Source: a virus
IMG/VR virus record: IMGVR_UViG_3300032236_000207
Location: 1 to 62,845 of that record
DNA length: 62,845 nt
Reading direction: 5' to 3' (one strand)
Part shown: in pieces, positions 62,447-62,845 of the stretch
Layout: each line of letters starts with the position of its first letter
Position numbering within the stretch: position 1 is the stretch's first letter
Program-made: the position numbers and the translations under genes
The notes under the pieces: generated by a model
The model's input: the letters and a program-made list of their open reading frames with translations, nothing else
Databases searched by the model: none
What the model was told of the DNA's origin: nothing

Positions 62447-62845
62447 ACGAAGGCGTAAAAGTTTTAATCGAGCGGATGAAGACCAACCCCGAAGACTTTC
62501 AGTTGGTGCAAGACAAGAAGTCGAAGTATGACTTGAAAGAGGGTAAGTTCTACTGGGTAAAACAAGCGGTGGAAAGTTATCTGACGGGCGAACAAACAAG
62601 TTTACATTTAATGCTACTTAAGCAACAAGATTTGGATGCACTAGTAGACGCATATAGAGATATGCACCAACAGCAATTTACCAACAAAGTGATGAACCAT
62701 TTATTTAAGGAAGAAGAGGTTGCACCCGAAGTAGCAGGCGGTTGGTTACCGCAAGGGGCGAGGACGCTACAAAACACAAATTGGACAGACCCACGGATAG
62801 CGTATCTAAGCCAACAACAGCAAGCACAAAACGCGTTATCAGGCC
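62443..62845 (+). CDS. paralogous protein, copy 2, truncated by the window edge
   Basis: At least 134 residues, still open at the right edge. It begins MNEGVKVLIERMKTNPEDFQ and ends in a Gln-rich segment (YLSQQQQAQNALSG). It overlaps copy 1 by 4 nt. If the window were a complete circle, the frame would continue 25 codons from the left edge and stop at TGA 75-77; that is untested. Confidence 0.6.
   Translation, partial: MNEGVKVLIERMKTNPEDFQLVQDKKSKYDLKEGKFYWVKQAVESYLTGEQTSLHLMLLKQQDLDALVDAYRDMHQQQFTNKVMNHLFKEEEVAPEVAGGWLPQGARTLQNTNWTDPRIAYLSQQQQAQNALSG

Noticed and set aside
1-62845. Prophage or temperate phage
   Set aside because: No integrase, excisionase, CI-like repressor, attachment-site pair or bacterial flank was found; the small HTH protein at 3698 alone is not enough.

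Overview
The window is a tailed double-stranded DNA bacteriophage genome or a large part of one, with no bacterial chromosomal genes. The virion genes point to a podovirus with P22-like head and neck logic: a very long portal, a scaffold, a gp4-like connector, a gp10-like stabilization protein and large internal proteins. There is no tape measure, sheath or tail tube. Consensus sigma-70 promoters (TTGACA-17-TATAAT), GGAG-type ribosome binding sites and a GH19 lysin with a 3TM-type holin suggest a Gram-negative, probably proteobacterial host. That host assignment is an inference. No integrase, excisionase or lysogeny repressor is recognisable, so a lytic lifestyle is likely. No tRNA and no CRISPR array were seen.

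Left arm (1-7018, plus strand): a DNA-metabolism module. It holds an HNH nuclease-like protein, an SNF2/superfamily 2 helicase, a small acidic protein, a Cys-containing protein with an acidic tail that may bind ssDNA, an HTH protein and a 949-residue primase-helicase. It ends in a rho-independent terminator. Its promoter at 2300 is nearly the same as one at 61147. No DNA polymerase is visible.

Central block (7019-47675, minus strand; read right to left): small and large terminase, portal, small head genes, a GroES-like co-chaperonin, scaffold, decoration-like proteins and major capsid protein. A terminator and a fresh promoter follow the capsid gene. Next come a string of small basic virion proteins that share a C-terminal tag, connector proteins, many tail-fibre-like and repeat proteins (including a near-standalone S74 chaperone domain), a cupin and a 2OG-Fe(II) oxygenase, the lysis genes, the neck protein and three very large internal virion proteins. 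The terminase operon is preceded by a 98-nt region that folds well on the minus strand.

Right arm (47676-62845, plus strand): early/accessory region of many short overlapping genes, with a MoxR AAA+ ATPase, a VWA/HExxH protein and a DUF3150-like protein as its core. It is studded with more than 20 copies of a palindrome CTAAC-N3/4-GTTAG, many of which contain the start codon of the following gene, and with three copies of one strong promoter cassette. A DUF3310 gene is followed by a structured intergenic RNA candidate and a terminator. A new promoter then starts a module (zinc-binding protein, VRR-NUC nuclease, paralogous small proteins) that runs off the right end. If the genome is circular this module would join the left arm, but the sequence alone does not prove that.
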